Assembly (NCBI GenBank): GCA_965212205.1 | Contig: CBDBUX010000016.1 | Location: forward strand, 124,001-188,000 | DNA from: JAHEJJ01 sp965212205 | Lineage (GTDB): Bacteria; Bacteroidota; Bacteroidia; Flavobacteriales; Flavobacteriaceae | Direction: 5' to 3' | DNA: 64,000 nt | Shown here: piece by piece, positions 44,515-53,660 of the stretch | How positions within the stretch are numbered: the first letter of the stretch is position 1 | How the letters are laid out: each line of letters begins with the position of its first letter | The notes under the pieces: generated by a model | What the model saw: the letters and a program-made list of their open reading frames with translations, nothing else | The model's database searches: none | What the model was told of the DNA's origin: nothing | Translations under genes and position numbers: made by a program

Positions 44515-45651
44515 CTATTTTTCTAAATTAAGCATAAATAGATGGGAGGCAATTCCGTCGGCTAAAAACTTTGCTTTTTTTGAAAGCAGCAGCACATTCC
44601 CCTCCAGATATAGCTGCGATTCATTGAGATATTGAGTAGCCTGCTCTAGCAAATACTCCAGATAGGCGGGCCCGAAATCATCCTTGAGTTTCTCGAGGGA
44701 TATCCCCCACTGTGTTCTCAGACCGGTCATAACATATTCATTATAACGATCTTTCTTGCTGAGCTTTTCCTGTTCCATAGGTAGTATTCCCTTGTCTAAG
44801 CCCTCGATATATTTCGAATTATTGCGAACATTCCAGGACCGGCTATGGCCGTCGTAGGAATGCGCCGATGGGCCAATCCCGATATACGACTTACCCTGCC
44901 AGTAGGCGGTATTGTTCCTGGCCAAATAACCGGGCTTACCGAAGTTTGAAATTTCATAATGCTGGTATCCGTTCGTTTCCAGTTCATCGATGAGCACATA
45001 AAATTGCTCTTCTACCACCTGTTCATCGATCTCCTGAATGAGACCCTTTTCAATAAATGCCTTTAGCGCAGTCCTGGGCTCCACGGTAAGTGCATAGGAG
45101 CTGATATGCGGTACATCATAATGCAATGCCCATTCCAGGTTTCGCCGCCAGTTTTCGGTGGTCAGATTGGGGATGCCATAGATCAGGTCGATGGAGATAT
45201 TCTCAAAATGATCTTTGGCTAACTCCAGGGAACGGTGAGATTGATCTGATGTATGCGCCCGGTTCATCAGATTTAGATCTTCATCTACAAAAGACTGGAT
45301 CCCAATGCTCAGACGATTAACCTCGGTTGAGGCCAGGGCCGAGATCTTATCCAGGTCAAGATCGTCGGGATTAGCTTCCAGGGTGATTTCTGCATCCTTG
45401 GAAAGCGCATAATTCTCTTTAACACAATCGATAAGACTCCGTACTTCTTTTGCCTGCAGTAAAGAAGGTGTTCCACCACCAAAATAGAGAGACGCAACTT
45501 TTTGGCCTTCTAATTCTCCGGCTCTTAAAACCAATTCTTTATAAAGCGCTGCCAGAAGAGGTTCCTTTTTCTTCAGACTGGTAGAAAAGTGAAAATCACA
45601 ATAATGGCAGGCCTGTTTGCAAAAAGGAATATGAATATAAATCCCGGCCAT
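44515..45651 (-). CDS. hemW: HemW-type radical SAM haem chaperone
   Basis: 378 residues. The radical-SAM cluster motif is C11-x3-C15-x2-C18 in IPFCKQACHYCDF. LYFGGGTPSLL, EANPDDLD, LSIGIQSF, SIDLIYGIP and the HemN_C region follow. The short N-terminus and single cluster motif fit HemW, which delivers haem to respiratory proteins, and not coproporphyrinogen oxidase HemN. It lies 4 bp after the DUF3667 gene. Confidence 0.93.
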   Translation of the reverse strand: MAGIYIHIPFCKQACHYCDFHFSTSLKKKEPLLAALYKELVLRAGELEGQKVASLYFGGGTPSLLQAKEVRSLIDCVKENYALSKDAEITLEANPDDLDLDKISALASTEVNRLSIGIQSFVDEDLNLMNRAHTSDQSHRSLELAKDHFENISIDLIYGIPNLTTENWRRNLEWALHYDVPHISSYALTVEPRTALKAFIEKGLIQEIDEQVVEEQFYVLIDELETNGYQHYEISNFGKPGYLARNNTAYWQGKSYIGIGPSAHSYDGHSRSWNVRNNSKYIEGLDKGILPMEQEKLSKKDRYNEYVMTGLRTQWGISLEKLKDDFGPAYLEYLLEQATQYLNESQLYLEGNVLLLSKKAKFLADGIASHLFMLNLEK

Positions 45652-45655
45652 TGTT

Positions 45656-46399
45656 TTATTTCAATATAATAATCAGATACGATAGTGAAAAAGCGAGAAA
45701 AATATAACCGGCCCAGGCCAGAAAAAATACCAAAACCGATTTCACTCCCACCCAAAATGGTCGCTTTTCAAAAAACCGTATCATGGCATAAACAAAGTAA
45801 ACCCAGGTAAATAGTATGGCAAAGAATTGAATCCGTTGGTTAACATACTTTATAAAGAATATATTGAGGGTCGCCATCAAAGAATATATTCCATTAAGGT
45901 AGAAAGCTATAGCAATATATTCTGTTAACATATACTTCTTGTAGAAAAAAGCCTTGAGCATCAGCCCCATTGTTAAAACAAAGAAGAATGCCAAAGTATT
46001 TATATTCTGAAACATAAAATCCCTGGCTTGGGTTAGCTTATCCGGATTAACCTGCTCCATAGTCGATTCATCCAGAGTTATTTCACCTTGAATCTCAAAT
46101 CCGATCGACCACCGTAAGAAAAGATAAATCGCTGTGGATAATATGAAAAACGAAACCGGCTTATAATATTTTTTCCGCTTCCCGCCCAGATATTCCCTGA
46201 ATAACACACCCGGATTAACCAATAGGTTTTTAAACGTTATGATCAGGGGGGCACTTAGTGTAAACAGGCTGTCGGCCAGGTCTTCAAAAGTTTCTTTAAA
46301 AGTCACTCTGTTTACCGACGATCGTTGCCCGCAGTTCGGGCAGTATTTTGTGGTGGTTTCCCGACCGCAATTTTTGCAATAATTCGGTTTGGGATCCAT
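45656..46399 (-). CDS. DUF3667 zinc-ribbon membrane protein
   Basis: 247 residues. An N-terminal zinc ribbon (C8, C11, C20, C23 in YCKNCG...YCPNCGQ) precedes the DUF3667 hallmark FKETFEDLADSLFTLSAPLIITFKNLLVNPG and GGKRKKYYKPVSFFILSTAIY, then four to five membrane helices. It is a common flavobacterial family of unknown function; the ribbon would face the cytoplasm. It is packed between ruvC and hemW with gaps of 6 and 4 bp. Confidence 0.9.
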   Translation of the reverse strand: MDPKPNYCKNCGRETTTKYCPNCGQRSSVNRVTFKETFEDLADSLFTLSAPLIITFKNLLVNPGVLFREYLGGKRKKYYKPVSFFILSTAIYLFLRWSIGFEIQGEITLDESTMEQVNPDKLTQARDFMFQNINTLAFFFVLTMGLMLKAFFYKKYMLTEYIAIAFYLNGIYSLMATLNIFFIKYVNQRIQFFAILFTWVYFVYAMIRFFEKRPFWVGVKSVLVFFLAWAGYIFLAFSLSYLIIILK

Positions 46400-46405
46400 T
46401 GTTTT

Positions 46406-46963
46406 TTATTTGACTCGCCCGGCATTTTGTTTAACAAAGCCTTCCCATCCGGAATACGACTTCCCAACATCAACTTTTCCTTCGTTGTAGAAATGGCAAA
46501 CCGCCGCAGCAAGTCCGTCTGTACTGTCCAAATTTTTCGGAAGAGATTTTAAATTCAGTGTCGTTTGCAGCATTTTTGCAACCTGTTCTTTACTGGCATT
46601 TCCATTACCCGTAATCGCCATTTTGATTTTTTTAGGAAGGTATTCCGTGATCGGAACCTGCCTCGATAGTCCGGCTGCCATGGCCACTCCCTGAGCTCTT
46701 CCCAGCTTTAGCATCGATTGTACGTTCTTGCCAAAAAATGGCGCTTCGATGGCGATTTCATCCGGATGATGCGTATCGATGAGCTCCAGCGTACGTTCAA
46801 AGATCATTTTTAGTTTTATATAGTGGTCTTTATATTTTTTCAGTTGAAGTTCATTCATCTGAATAAATTCCATTTGCTTTCCCCTTACCCTGATGAGCCC
46901 GAAGCCCATTACAGTGGTTCCCGGATCGATACCTAAAATTATTTTTTCCTGAGCAGGTTTCAT
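46406..46963 (-). CDS. ruvC: Holliday junction resolvase RuvC
   Basis: 185 residues from the ATG at 46963; earlier in-frame ATGs would run into the upstream gene. The catalytic acids are D13 in LGIDPGTTVMGFG, the Glu in IAIEAPFFGKN, and the aspartates in DSTDGLAAAVCHF. It cuts Holliday junctions made by RecA and moved by RuvAB. The start is 4 bp after the preceding stop, so coupling is likely. Confidence 0.94.
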   Translation of the reverse strand: MKPAQEKIILGIDPGTTVMGFGLIRVRGKQMEFIQMNELQLKKYKDHYIKLKMIFERTLELIDTHHPDEIAIEAPFFGKNVQSMLKLGRAQGVAMAAGLSRQVPITEYLPKKIKMAITGNGNASKEQVAKMLQTTLNLKSLPKNLDSTDGLAAAVCHFYNEGKVDVGKSYSGWEGFVKQNAGRVK

Positions 46964-46967
46964 ATGG

Positions 46968-47444
46968 TTAATTGGTATTGAGTTCAATTGGGATCCGGAA
47001 TTTGGCATTTACCGGAATACCCCTTTTAAGTGCAGGTTGTACCTCAGGTAAACTTTTAAGGCTCTGGGTTATTATTGCATTGAATTCGGGTATTTGCCTT
47101 TGAAGTGTAATATGATCTTCTATGTCAAGAACGGTAACAGCACCATCCTTTTCGACCAAAAAGTCTACATAGATAGTATCTTCCACATCTTCATCTATTA
47201 CAAATTCAAATTCCTCTAAGGTTGCGGAAAAATGCCGTAGCAATGCTTCTTGAAAGCAGTCTCTCTGGGCTTCTTTTGAAATGGATTCACCGCAAGATTC
47301 GAACAGGGGATACTGATCTACATCGTTCCAGTTGATACTTCGTAATTCTTCCTGCACTAATCTACGGGTCTTTTCCTCTTTTGGGGTCAGCCATTGGCAT
47401 GAGGTCAATAGCAGCCCACCAAGCAACATCAGTAAAATCCGCAT
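46968..47444 (-). CDS. Lipoprotein with TonB C-terminal-like domain
   Basis: 158 residues. MRILLMLLGGLLLTSC is a lipoprotein signal (Cys16). The C-terminal part (VDFLVEKDGAVTVLDIEDH...LPEVQPALKRGIPVNAKFRIPIEL) has the strand-helix-strand pattern of TonB C-terminal domains, including the P-A-L-K-R-G-x-P-V segment. It lacks a membrane helix and proline spacer, so it is not a working TonB. It could bind an outer-membrane partner. It is the first gene of the minus-strand run. Confidence 0.75.
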   Translation of the reverse strand: MRILLMLLGGLLLTSCQWLTPKEEKTRRLVQEELRSINWNDVDQYPLFESCGESISKEAQRDCFQEALLRHFSATLEEFEFVIDEDVEDTIYVDFLVEKDGAVTVLDIEDHITLQRQIPEFNAIITQSLKSLPEVQPALKRGIPVNAKFRIPIELNTN

Positions 47445-47575
47445 ATATAAGGAGTGTTCTAAGGCGAAAATTACAACTTTTTTACCTAATCACCGGGCTG
47501 GTTTACCATAATTGAGAAAGGGAAATGCTTTGTAACTTAGACCCAGTTTTAGCGACACATAGAAAAGTCAAAACG

Positions 47576-48091
47576 ATGGATATCGTATTACTCTTATTTG
47601 GTTTTATCCTAATGCTCATTGGCATTTTGGGTAGTTTTTTACCGGTACTCCCTGGGCCGCCCGTTAGCTGGGTGGGGTTGTTATTGCTGATACTAACCCG
47701 TGCCGTACCCGATGATTGGTTGTTTCTGGGCATTACCGGGGCTGTGGCTTTATTGGTATTTGCAATGGACTACCTGATCCCTGCCATGGGCGCCAGAAAA
47801 TTTGGCGGTAGCAGGGCGGGTATGATCGGCACCACTTTAGGTCTTGTGGTCGCTATCGTATTTCCAATCTTTGGGTTTTTTGGGATCATTATCTGGCCGT
47901 TTATCGGTGCATTGGTGGGTGAGATAACAAATAATGCCGACAAGAAAACTGCCTTGAAAGCCGCCTTTGGTTCTTTTGTCGGGTTCCTTACGGGCACCTT
48001 TTTAAAATTTGTGGTATCTATAGTATTTATGGGCTTTTTTATCTCTAAAACCATAGATCATTGGGCAGACCTGTTCCCCTATTTCCGTTAA
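47576..48091 (+). CDS. DUF456 membrane protein
   Basis: 171 residues from the ATG at 47576. MDIVLLLFGFILMLIGILGSFLPVLPGPP is the typical beginning of the family. Four hydrophobic segments, with the Gly-rich PAMGARKFGGSRAGMIGTTLG and GALVGEI motifs, resemble small glycine-zipper inner-membrane proteins. Function unknown. Its end overlaps the convergent nitroreductase gene by 4 bp. Confidence 0.88.
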   Translation: MDIVLLLFGFILMLIGILGSFLPVLPGPPVSWVGLLLLILTRAVPDDWLFLGITGAVALLVFAMDYLIPAMGARKFGGSRAGMIGTTLGLVVAIVFPIFGFFGIIIWPFIGALVGEITNNADKKTALKAAFGSFVGFLTGTFLKFVVSIVFMGFFISKTIDHWADLFPYFR

Positions 48092-48642
48092 TCGATCCAG
48101 CTTACTTTTAAAGATATCGGCTTGCGCTCCCCTGGCGCTAATGATTCGTCGAAGTGGCCCATGTAAAATAAGCCCAGGCATTTTTCACCTTCCTGTAAGG
48201 GTGTAAATTCACCCATATGTGAGATCAGAGCGGGTGAGCTCCAATAGCAACCTATTCCCAATTCTGTGCACATAAGCCACATATTTTGAACAGCCATCGC
48301 TGTTGCCGCTATCTCCTCCCATTCGGGTATACGCTCCTCAGGGTCGCGCTGCATACAGATAAGAATAACCGCTGCTGCCTGCCTTGGTTTTTCAAGTAGT
48401 TTGTTAGCCTTGATGTTTTTGGGTTTCTTTTCTGTTTCAAGATACTTTTCAGACAAGAAATTGCCGAGTCTCTCCCGCGCTTTTCCCCGGATCACCTTAA
48501 ACCTCCAGGGTTCTGTTCGCTTGTGCGTCGGCGCCCAATTGGCGGCCTCAAGTATTTTGTGTATAGTTTCCTGAGCAATAGGTTTACCATTGTACTGGAC
48601 CGGAAATACAGCTCTTCTTTTTTTGATCAGATCTAAGATCAT
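48088..48642 (-). CDS. Nitroreductase-family flavoprotein (YdjA-like)
   Basis: 184 residues. The FMN-binding features are KKRRAVFPVQYNGKPI, ILEAANWAPTHKRTEPWRF, the central helix AATAMAVQNMWLMCTELGIGCYWSSP and GLFYMGHFDE. The small size is that of YdjA/TM1586-type enzymes, which reduce nitro or quinone compounds with NAD(P)H. The physiological substrate is unknown. It is divergent from the hut operon. Confidence 0.92.
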   Translation of the reverse strand: MILDLIKKRRAVFPVQYNGKPIAQETIHKILEAANWAPTHKRTEPWRFKVIRGKARERLGNFLSEKYLETEKKPKNIKANKLLEKPRQAAAVILICMQRDPEERIPEWEEIAATAMAVQNMWLMCTELGIGCYWSSPALISHMGEFTPLQEGEKCLGLFYMGHFDESLAPGERKPISLKVSWID

Positions 48643-48776
48643 ATTAAGTTTTTATGCTCAAAAATAGTAATTTGAGTACTTGAACATCCTAATTATTTCC
48701 TAAGAATATTGTGGGGGCCATATGATGCAAAAAAGAAACTTAATGAATACATTTATGGTGTTAAAAGTTCTCAACT

Positions 48777-50357
48777 GTGATCGCAAATAATACCCCTTTC
48801 TACCTGGGAGAAGCGCACCTCAGCGCTGAAATGGCTATCGCCATAGCCAATAATAACACAAGGGCCGAATTATCGGAAAATACTCGTAAAAAGATAAGGG
48901 CGAGCGAATTAATCGTTGAGAAAATTGTGGAGAAGGGTGATCCGGTCTACGGTATCAATACCGGATTTGGTCCGCTTTGCACCACCCGAATTTCGAAAGA
49001 AGAAACCAGGGTACTTCAGGAAAATATCTTAAAAAGTCATAGTGTTGGGGTGGGACAACCAATTCACGATGACCTGGCTCAATTGATGCTCGTACTCAAA
49101 GCCCATGCGCTAGCAAAGGGTTATTCGGGCATATCCCTGAAAACAATCGAAAGGATTCTATGGCATATCGAAAACAAGGCTGTACCGGTAGTTCCGTCAC
49201 AAGGTTCGGTGGGTGCTTCAGGCGATCTGGCACCTTTATCTCACTTATTTCTGCCACTGATCGGCTTAGGAAAAGTGAACTATAAAGGCAAAACTCTGCC
49301 GACAGCAAAATTCTTTGAGGCCACCGGATTAAAACCGCTCGAATTAGGACCAAAAGAAGGTCTGGCTCTGATAAACGGCACCCAGTTCATAGCCGCTCAT
49401 GCCATCCGTGTATTGGACAAAATGTTGCATTGTATGGCACAGGCCGATATCATTGGTGCGATGATGATCGAAGGGCTCCAGGGTTCCATCAAACCATTTT
49501 ATAATGAATTACATGCCCTGAGGCCTTATAAAGGAAATATTCATGTCGCCAAAAGGATTACTTCATTGCTGAAGGGATCGGAAATAATGGAAGACCATAT
49601 AGACTGCGATCGAGTTCAGGACCCCTATTCATTGCGATGTATCCCACAGGTACATGGTGCTAGTCGGAACGCCTGGCTTCATCTTAAAGAATTACTCGAA
49701 ATTGAGATGAATTCGGTTACCGACAACCCGGTAATCATCAATGAAGACCTGACAATAAGCGGGGGTAATTTCCACGGCCAGCCCTTAGCTATGGCGCTCG
49801 ATTATACTTGCCTGGCTGCGGCTGAATTGGGTAATATTTCGGACAGAAGAATTTACCTTGCTCTGGAGGGTAATAGCCCCGGTTTGCCCAAACTTCTTAT
49901 GGAAGACAGCGGCATTAATTCGGGCTATATGATCCTGCAATATACCAGCGCTGCACTGGCGAGCGAAAACAAGAGCTTCTGCTTTCCTGCAAGTGCTGAT
50001 AGCATCCCTACTTCTCTGGGTCAGGAAGACCATGTTAGTATGGGATCCATATCGGGCAGAAAAGCACTTCATGTTATAGAAAACGTTGAGAAGATCCTTG
50101 CCATTGAATTACTGACTGCTACACAGGCTTTCGAATTCAGGAAACCCTTGAAATCTGGAATCATTCTGGAGGAAATACACCGTTGGGTGCGTTCTAAGGT
50201 TTCGTTCGCTGAAAAGGACAGGGTATTTGCCGATGATATTGAAAACGGTATTGAAATGATCCGAAGCGGTGAGATGATCAGGTTGGTAGACAAAGTATGT
50301 GAGTCCAATGGCCTGTCGCTGGGGACCCCATATTCCAAAGAATTCAGATTAAGCTGA
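48777..50357 (+). CDS. hutH: Histidine ammonia-lyase
   Basis: 526 residues from a GTG. The self-made MIO cofactor comes from A147-S148-G149 in GSVGASGDLAPLSHL. GINTGFGPL near residue 60, INGTQF and NFHGQPLAMALDYT complete the active site. It removes ammonia from histidine to give urocanate. It is the first gene of a tight operon with hutI, hutU and hutG (gaps of 5, 5 and 8 bp). The product is slightly longer than the classical 510 residues. Confidence 0.96.
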   Translation: MIANNTPFYLGEAHLSAEMAIAIANNNTRAELSENTRKKIRASELIVEKIVEKGDPVYGINTGFGPLCTTRISKEETRVLQENILKSHSVGVGQPIHDDLAQLMLVLKAHALAKGYSGISLKTIERILWHIENKAVPVVPSQGSVGASGDLAPLSHLFLPLIGLGKVNYKGKTLPTAKFFEATGLKPLELGPKEGLALINGTQFIAAHAIRVLDKMLHCMAQADIIGAMMIEGLQGSIKPFYNELHALRPYKGNIHVAKRITSLLKGSEIMEDHIDCDRVQDPYSLRCIPQVHGASRNAWLHLKELLEIEMNSVTDNPVIINEDLTISGGNFHGQPLAMALDYTCLAAAELGNISDRRIYLALEGNSPGLPKLLMEDSGINSGYMILQYTSAALASENKSFCFPASADSIPTSLGQEDHVSMGSISGRKALHVIENVEKILAIELLTATQAFEFRKPLKSGIILEEIHRWVRSKVSFAEKDRVFADDIENGIEMIRSGEMIRLVDKVCESNGLSLGTPYSKEFRLS

Positions 50358-50362
50358 CGACT

Positions 50363-51619
50363 ATGAACCAAACAACACTTATCGGGCCTTTTTCACAGAT
50401 CTTACCAATGACCAATCTGAAGGTTAACGGCCCTATTCGTGATCATGATCTGGAATTGATTGAAGATGGCGGGATAGTAATCAAAAATAATTGTATTGAG
50501 AAGATCGGGTCATATCGGGATCTGAAATCCGAATCGGCCGAAGGCCACACTTCAGAACTCGTCTTAAAGGGGAATCATGTTTGCCTCCCGGGGCTTATCG
50601 ATGCACATACTCATATCTGCTTCGGAGGAACCAGAGCGCGGGATTATGCGATGAGGAATGCCGGTAAGAGCTATCTGGAAATAGCTAAAGAAGGTGGTGG
50701 GATATGGGATACGGTAACCAAAACCCGTGAATCTTCGAAAGAAGAACTGGTCAAAGGAATTGTAAAACGCGCTAAAAGGCATCTTAGAAATGGTGTTACC
50801 ACTATTGAAGTAAAGAGCGGCTATGGTTTATCTGTAGAGGCAGAACTGAAGATGCTTCGGGCTATTGGTGAAGCTGATGCGCTTATTGCCCAGGATCTTG
50901 TTCCCACCTGTCTTGCGGCACATATCTGTCCGAGGGATTTCGACGGGAGTCCTGAGGCTTACCTCCAAATAATAATACAAGAATTATTTCCACAGATCAA
51001 AGAACAGGAACTCTGTAAAAGGGTAGATGTCTTTGTGGAAGAGAGTGCTTTTACAGCCGTGGAGGCCCAAGTTTATCTGGAGCGAGCCAGGGACATGGGC
51101 TTCGACCTTACGGTACATGCCGATCAATTTAGCCCCGGAGGAAGTGAGCTGGCAGTAAAGCTGGGAGCGATAAGTGCAGATCATTTGGAGGCCAGTACGG
51201 AAAAGGAAATCAAAATGCTGGCCGGCAGCACTGTTATTGCCACTGCCCTGCCTGGAGCTTCTCTTGGCCTGGGCTGTGCCTTTACACCAGCCCGAAGGAT
51301 CCTCGATGCAGGCGGTGCACTGGCCATCGCCAGTGATCATAATCCAGGTTCCGGACCTATGGGCGATCTTCTTACACAGGCCGCGATATTAGGCGCTTTT
51401 GAGAAACTGAGCAATGCCGAAGTGCTCGCAGGAATTACCGTTCGGGCCGCTGCTGCCTTGGGTCTTAAAGATAGGGGGGCATTGAGTGTTGGATCGCAGG
51501 CCGACCTTGCCATATTCCACACCGGTCATTATAATGAGATCCTCTACAACCAGGGAAATTTAAAACCTTGTATGGTCTGGAAAAATGGCCAATTGGTATA
51601 TGATAAACATAAAATGTAA
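50363..51619 (+). CDS. hutI: Imidazolonepropionase
   Basis: 418 residues. Metal and substrate motifs are LPGLIDAHTHICFGGTRARDYAMRNAGKSYLEIAKEGGGI, TTIEVKSGYGLS, DLTVHADQF, ADHLE and ASDHNPGSGP (separate segments in that order). It opens the ring of 4-imidazolone-5-propionate to formiminoglutamate, the third step of histidine breakdown. The MRNAGKSY region distinguishes it from the other amidohydrolase in this window. Confidence 0.96.
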   Translation: MNQTTLIGPFSQILPMTNLKVNGPIRDHDLELIEDGGIVIKNNCIEKIGSYRDLKSESAEGHTSELVLKGNHVCLPGLIDAHTHICFGGTRARDYAMRNAGKSYLEIAKEGGGIWDTVTKTRESSKEELVKGIVKRAKRHLRNGVTTIEVKSGYGLSVEAELKMLRAIGEADALIAQDLVPTCLAAHICPRDFDGSPEAYLQIIIQELFPQIKEQELCKRVDVFVEESAFTAVEAQVYLERARDMGFDLTVHADQFSPGGSELAVKLGAISADHLEASTEKEIKMLAGSTVIATALPGASLGLGCAFTPARRILDAGGALAIASDHNPGSGPMGDLLTQAAILGAFEKLSNAEVLAGITVRAAAALGLKDRGALSVGSQADLAIFHTGHYNEILYNQGNLKPCMVWKNGQLVYDKHKM

Positions 51620-51624
51620 TCCCC

Positions 51625-53652
51625 ATGTCGCCCAGTGATGAGCTTTTGAGTTTTAAAATGCAGATCAGACAAGGCATACCTGCTGATTTGCCCCCGGCCA
51701 GAAATCCTTCGGAGAATGTTAACCGGGCTCCTAAGCGAAAAGATATCCTGAATGTCGAGGAAAAACGCCTTGCGATAAGAAATGCATTGAGATATTTTCC
51801 TAAAATATGGCATAAAGAACTCTCTGAAGAATTTGCCAGGGAATTAAAAGAGTATGGCAGAATTTACATGTATAGATTTAAACCGGAATATGAGATCCAT
51901 GCCCGGCCACTATCCGAGTATCCGGCCGAAACCAGTGCCGGAGCAGCTATCATGCTGATGATCCAGAACAATCTCGATCCATCGGTAGCACAGCATCCGG
52001 AAGAACTGATCACCTATGGCGGAAACGGAGCGGTCTTTCAAAACTGGGCGCAATATCTGCTTACGATGCGCTTTCTGTCTCAGATGAAAGAAGACCAGAC
52101 CTTGCATATATATTCCGGGCATCCCATGGGACTGTTCCCCTCCTCCAAAAATGCACCACGAGTGGTGGTTACCAACGGTATGATGATCCCCAATTATTCC
52201 AGTCAGGACGACTGGGAGCGATTCAATGCGCTTGGGGTAACCCAATACGGTCAGATGACCGCGGGTTCTTATATGTATATAGGGCCACAGGGCATTGTAC
52301 ACGGCACCACCATTACAGTTATGAATGCCTTTAGAAAGGTATTGGAGCCCGAGGAATCTCCGGAAGGAAAAATATTCCTTACCGCCGGAATGGGCGGCAT
52401 GAGTGGCGCACAGCCCAAGGCTGGTAATATTGCCCGATGTATCACCGTCTGTGCCGAGGTAAATTCGCAGGCTGCCCTTAAAAGACACGAACAAGGCTGG
52501 GTAGATGAGCTGATCACATCGCTTGAAGGACTTGTAGAAAGGGCTAAAGAAGCGATCGCTAGAAAAGAAATCGTATCACTTGGCTATGTCGGTAATATAG
52601 TTGATGTATGGGAGCGTTTTTATGAAGATGAGGTATTTATACATCTGGGATCCGACCAGACGTCACTCCATAATCCCTGGGCCGGGGGATATTATCCGGC
52701 AGGGCTCTCCTTTGAAGAATCGAATGTTATGATGGCAAACGAGCCTGAAGCATTCAAAGAGAAGGTCAGGGAATCATTACGACGCCAGGTCGACGCCATA
52801 AATAAGCATGCTGCCCGCGGGACCTATTTTTTCGATTATGGGAATGCATTTTTACTAGAAGCTTCACGTGCCGGTGCCGATGTTATGGATCGGAGTGGTC
52901 GTAATTTCAGATACCCTTCCTATGTACAGGATATTTTAGGCCCGATGTGTTTCGACTATGGGTTCGGTCCTTTTAGGTGGGTCTGTACTTCGGGAGATCC
53001 TGAAGATCTCAGAACAACCGATATGTTGGCACTTGAAGTGCTAAGGGCGATACAGCAAGAGGCCCCGGAGGAGATCAGGCAGCAAATGCAGGATAATATC
53101 AATTGGATAGAACAGGCGGAAGCGAATCGATTGGTAGTTGGTTCCCAGGCTCGAATTCTTTATGCCGATGCAGAAGGGAGGATTAAAATAGCTGAAGCCT
53201 TTAACCAGGCGATCAGGACTGGCACGATCTCATCACCAGTGGTCCTGGGACGCGATCACCACGATGTGAGTGGCACGGATTCACCTTTTAGAGAAACAAG
53301 TAATATCTACGACGGGAGTCAGTTCACTGCAGATATGGCCATTCACAATGTTATTGGGGATAGTTTCAGGGGTGCAACCTGGGTTTCCATTCACAATGGT
53401 GGAGGAGTTGGCTGGGGTGAGGTGATCAACGGTGGTTTTGGCATGCTCCTCGACGGTTCAAATGAAGCCTCCGCACAGCTGAAAAATATGCTGTTTTACG
53501 ACGTAAACAATGGGATAGCCCGAAGGAGTTGGGCCCGAAACCCTGAAGCTATATCGGCCATCAAAAGGGAAATGGCCCGAACAAAAGGCCTGCAGGTAGC
53601 CTTGCCAGAATTAGTGGATGATAAACTATTAAACGATTTATTTCCGATATAA
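51625..53652 (+). CDS. hutU: Urocanate hydratase (long form)
   Basis: 675 residues against about 555 for the classical enzyme. The core motifs are ITYGGNGAVFQNWAQYL, YSGHPMGLFPS, MTAGSYMYIGPQGIVHGTT and GGMSGAQPKAGNIA (NAD site), and SIHNGGGVGWGEVINGGFGM near the end. The extra length comes from an N-terminal extension of roughly 75 residues and from insertions in the C-terminal half. From memory this is the common Bacteroidota form. It hydrates urocanate to imidazolonepropionate. Confidence 0.95.
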   Translation: MSPSDELLSFKMQIRQGIPADLPPARNPSENVNRAPKRKDILNVEEKRLAIRNALRYFPKIWHKELSEEFARELKEYGRIYMYRFKPEYEIHARPLSEYPAETSAGAAIMLMIQNNLDPSVAQHPEELITYGGNGAVFQNWAQYLLTMRFLSQMKEDQTLHIYSGHPMGLFPSSKNAPRVVVTNGMMIPNYSSQDDWERFNALGVTQYGQMTAGSYMYIGPQGIVHGTTITVMNAFRKVLEPEESPEGKIFLTAGMGGMSGAQPKAGNIARCITVCAEVNSQAALKRHEQGWVDELITSLEGLVERAKEAIARKEIVSLGYVGNIVDVWERFYEDEVFIHLGSDQTSLHNPWAGGYYPAGLSFEESNVMMANEPEAFKEKVRESLRRQVDAINKHAARGTYFFDYGNAFLLEASRAGADVMDRSGRNFRYPSYVQDILGPMCFDYGFGPFRWVCTSGDPEDLRTTDMLALEVLRAIQQEAPEEIRQQMQDNINWIEQAEANRLVVGSQARILYADAEGRIKIAEAFNQAIRTGTISSPVVLGRDHHDVSGTDSPFRETSNIYDGSQFTADMAIHNVIGDSFRGATWVSIHNGGGVGWGEVINGGFGMLLDGSNEASAQLKNMLFYDVNNGIARRSWARNPEAISAIKREMARTKGLQVALPELVDDKLLNDLFPI

Positions 53653-53660
53653 CCATAAGG

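Noticed and set aside
51910..52494. 194-codon minus-strand frame opposite hutU
   Set aside because: Shadow frame within a strongly conserved gene; no domain.
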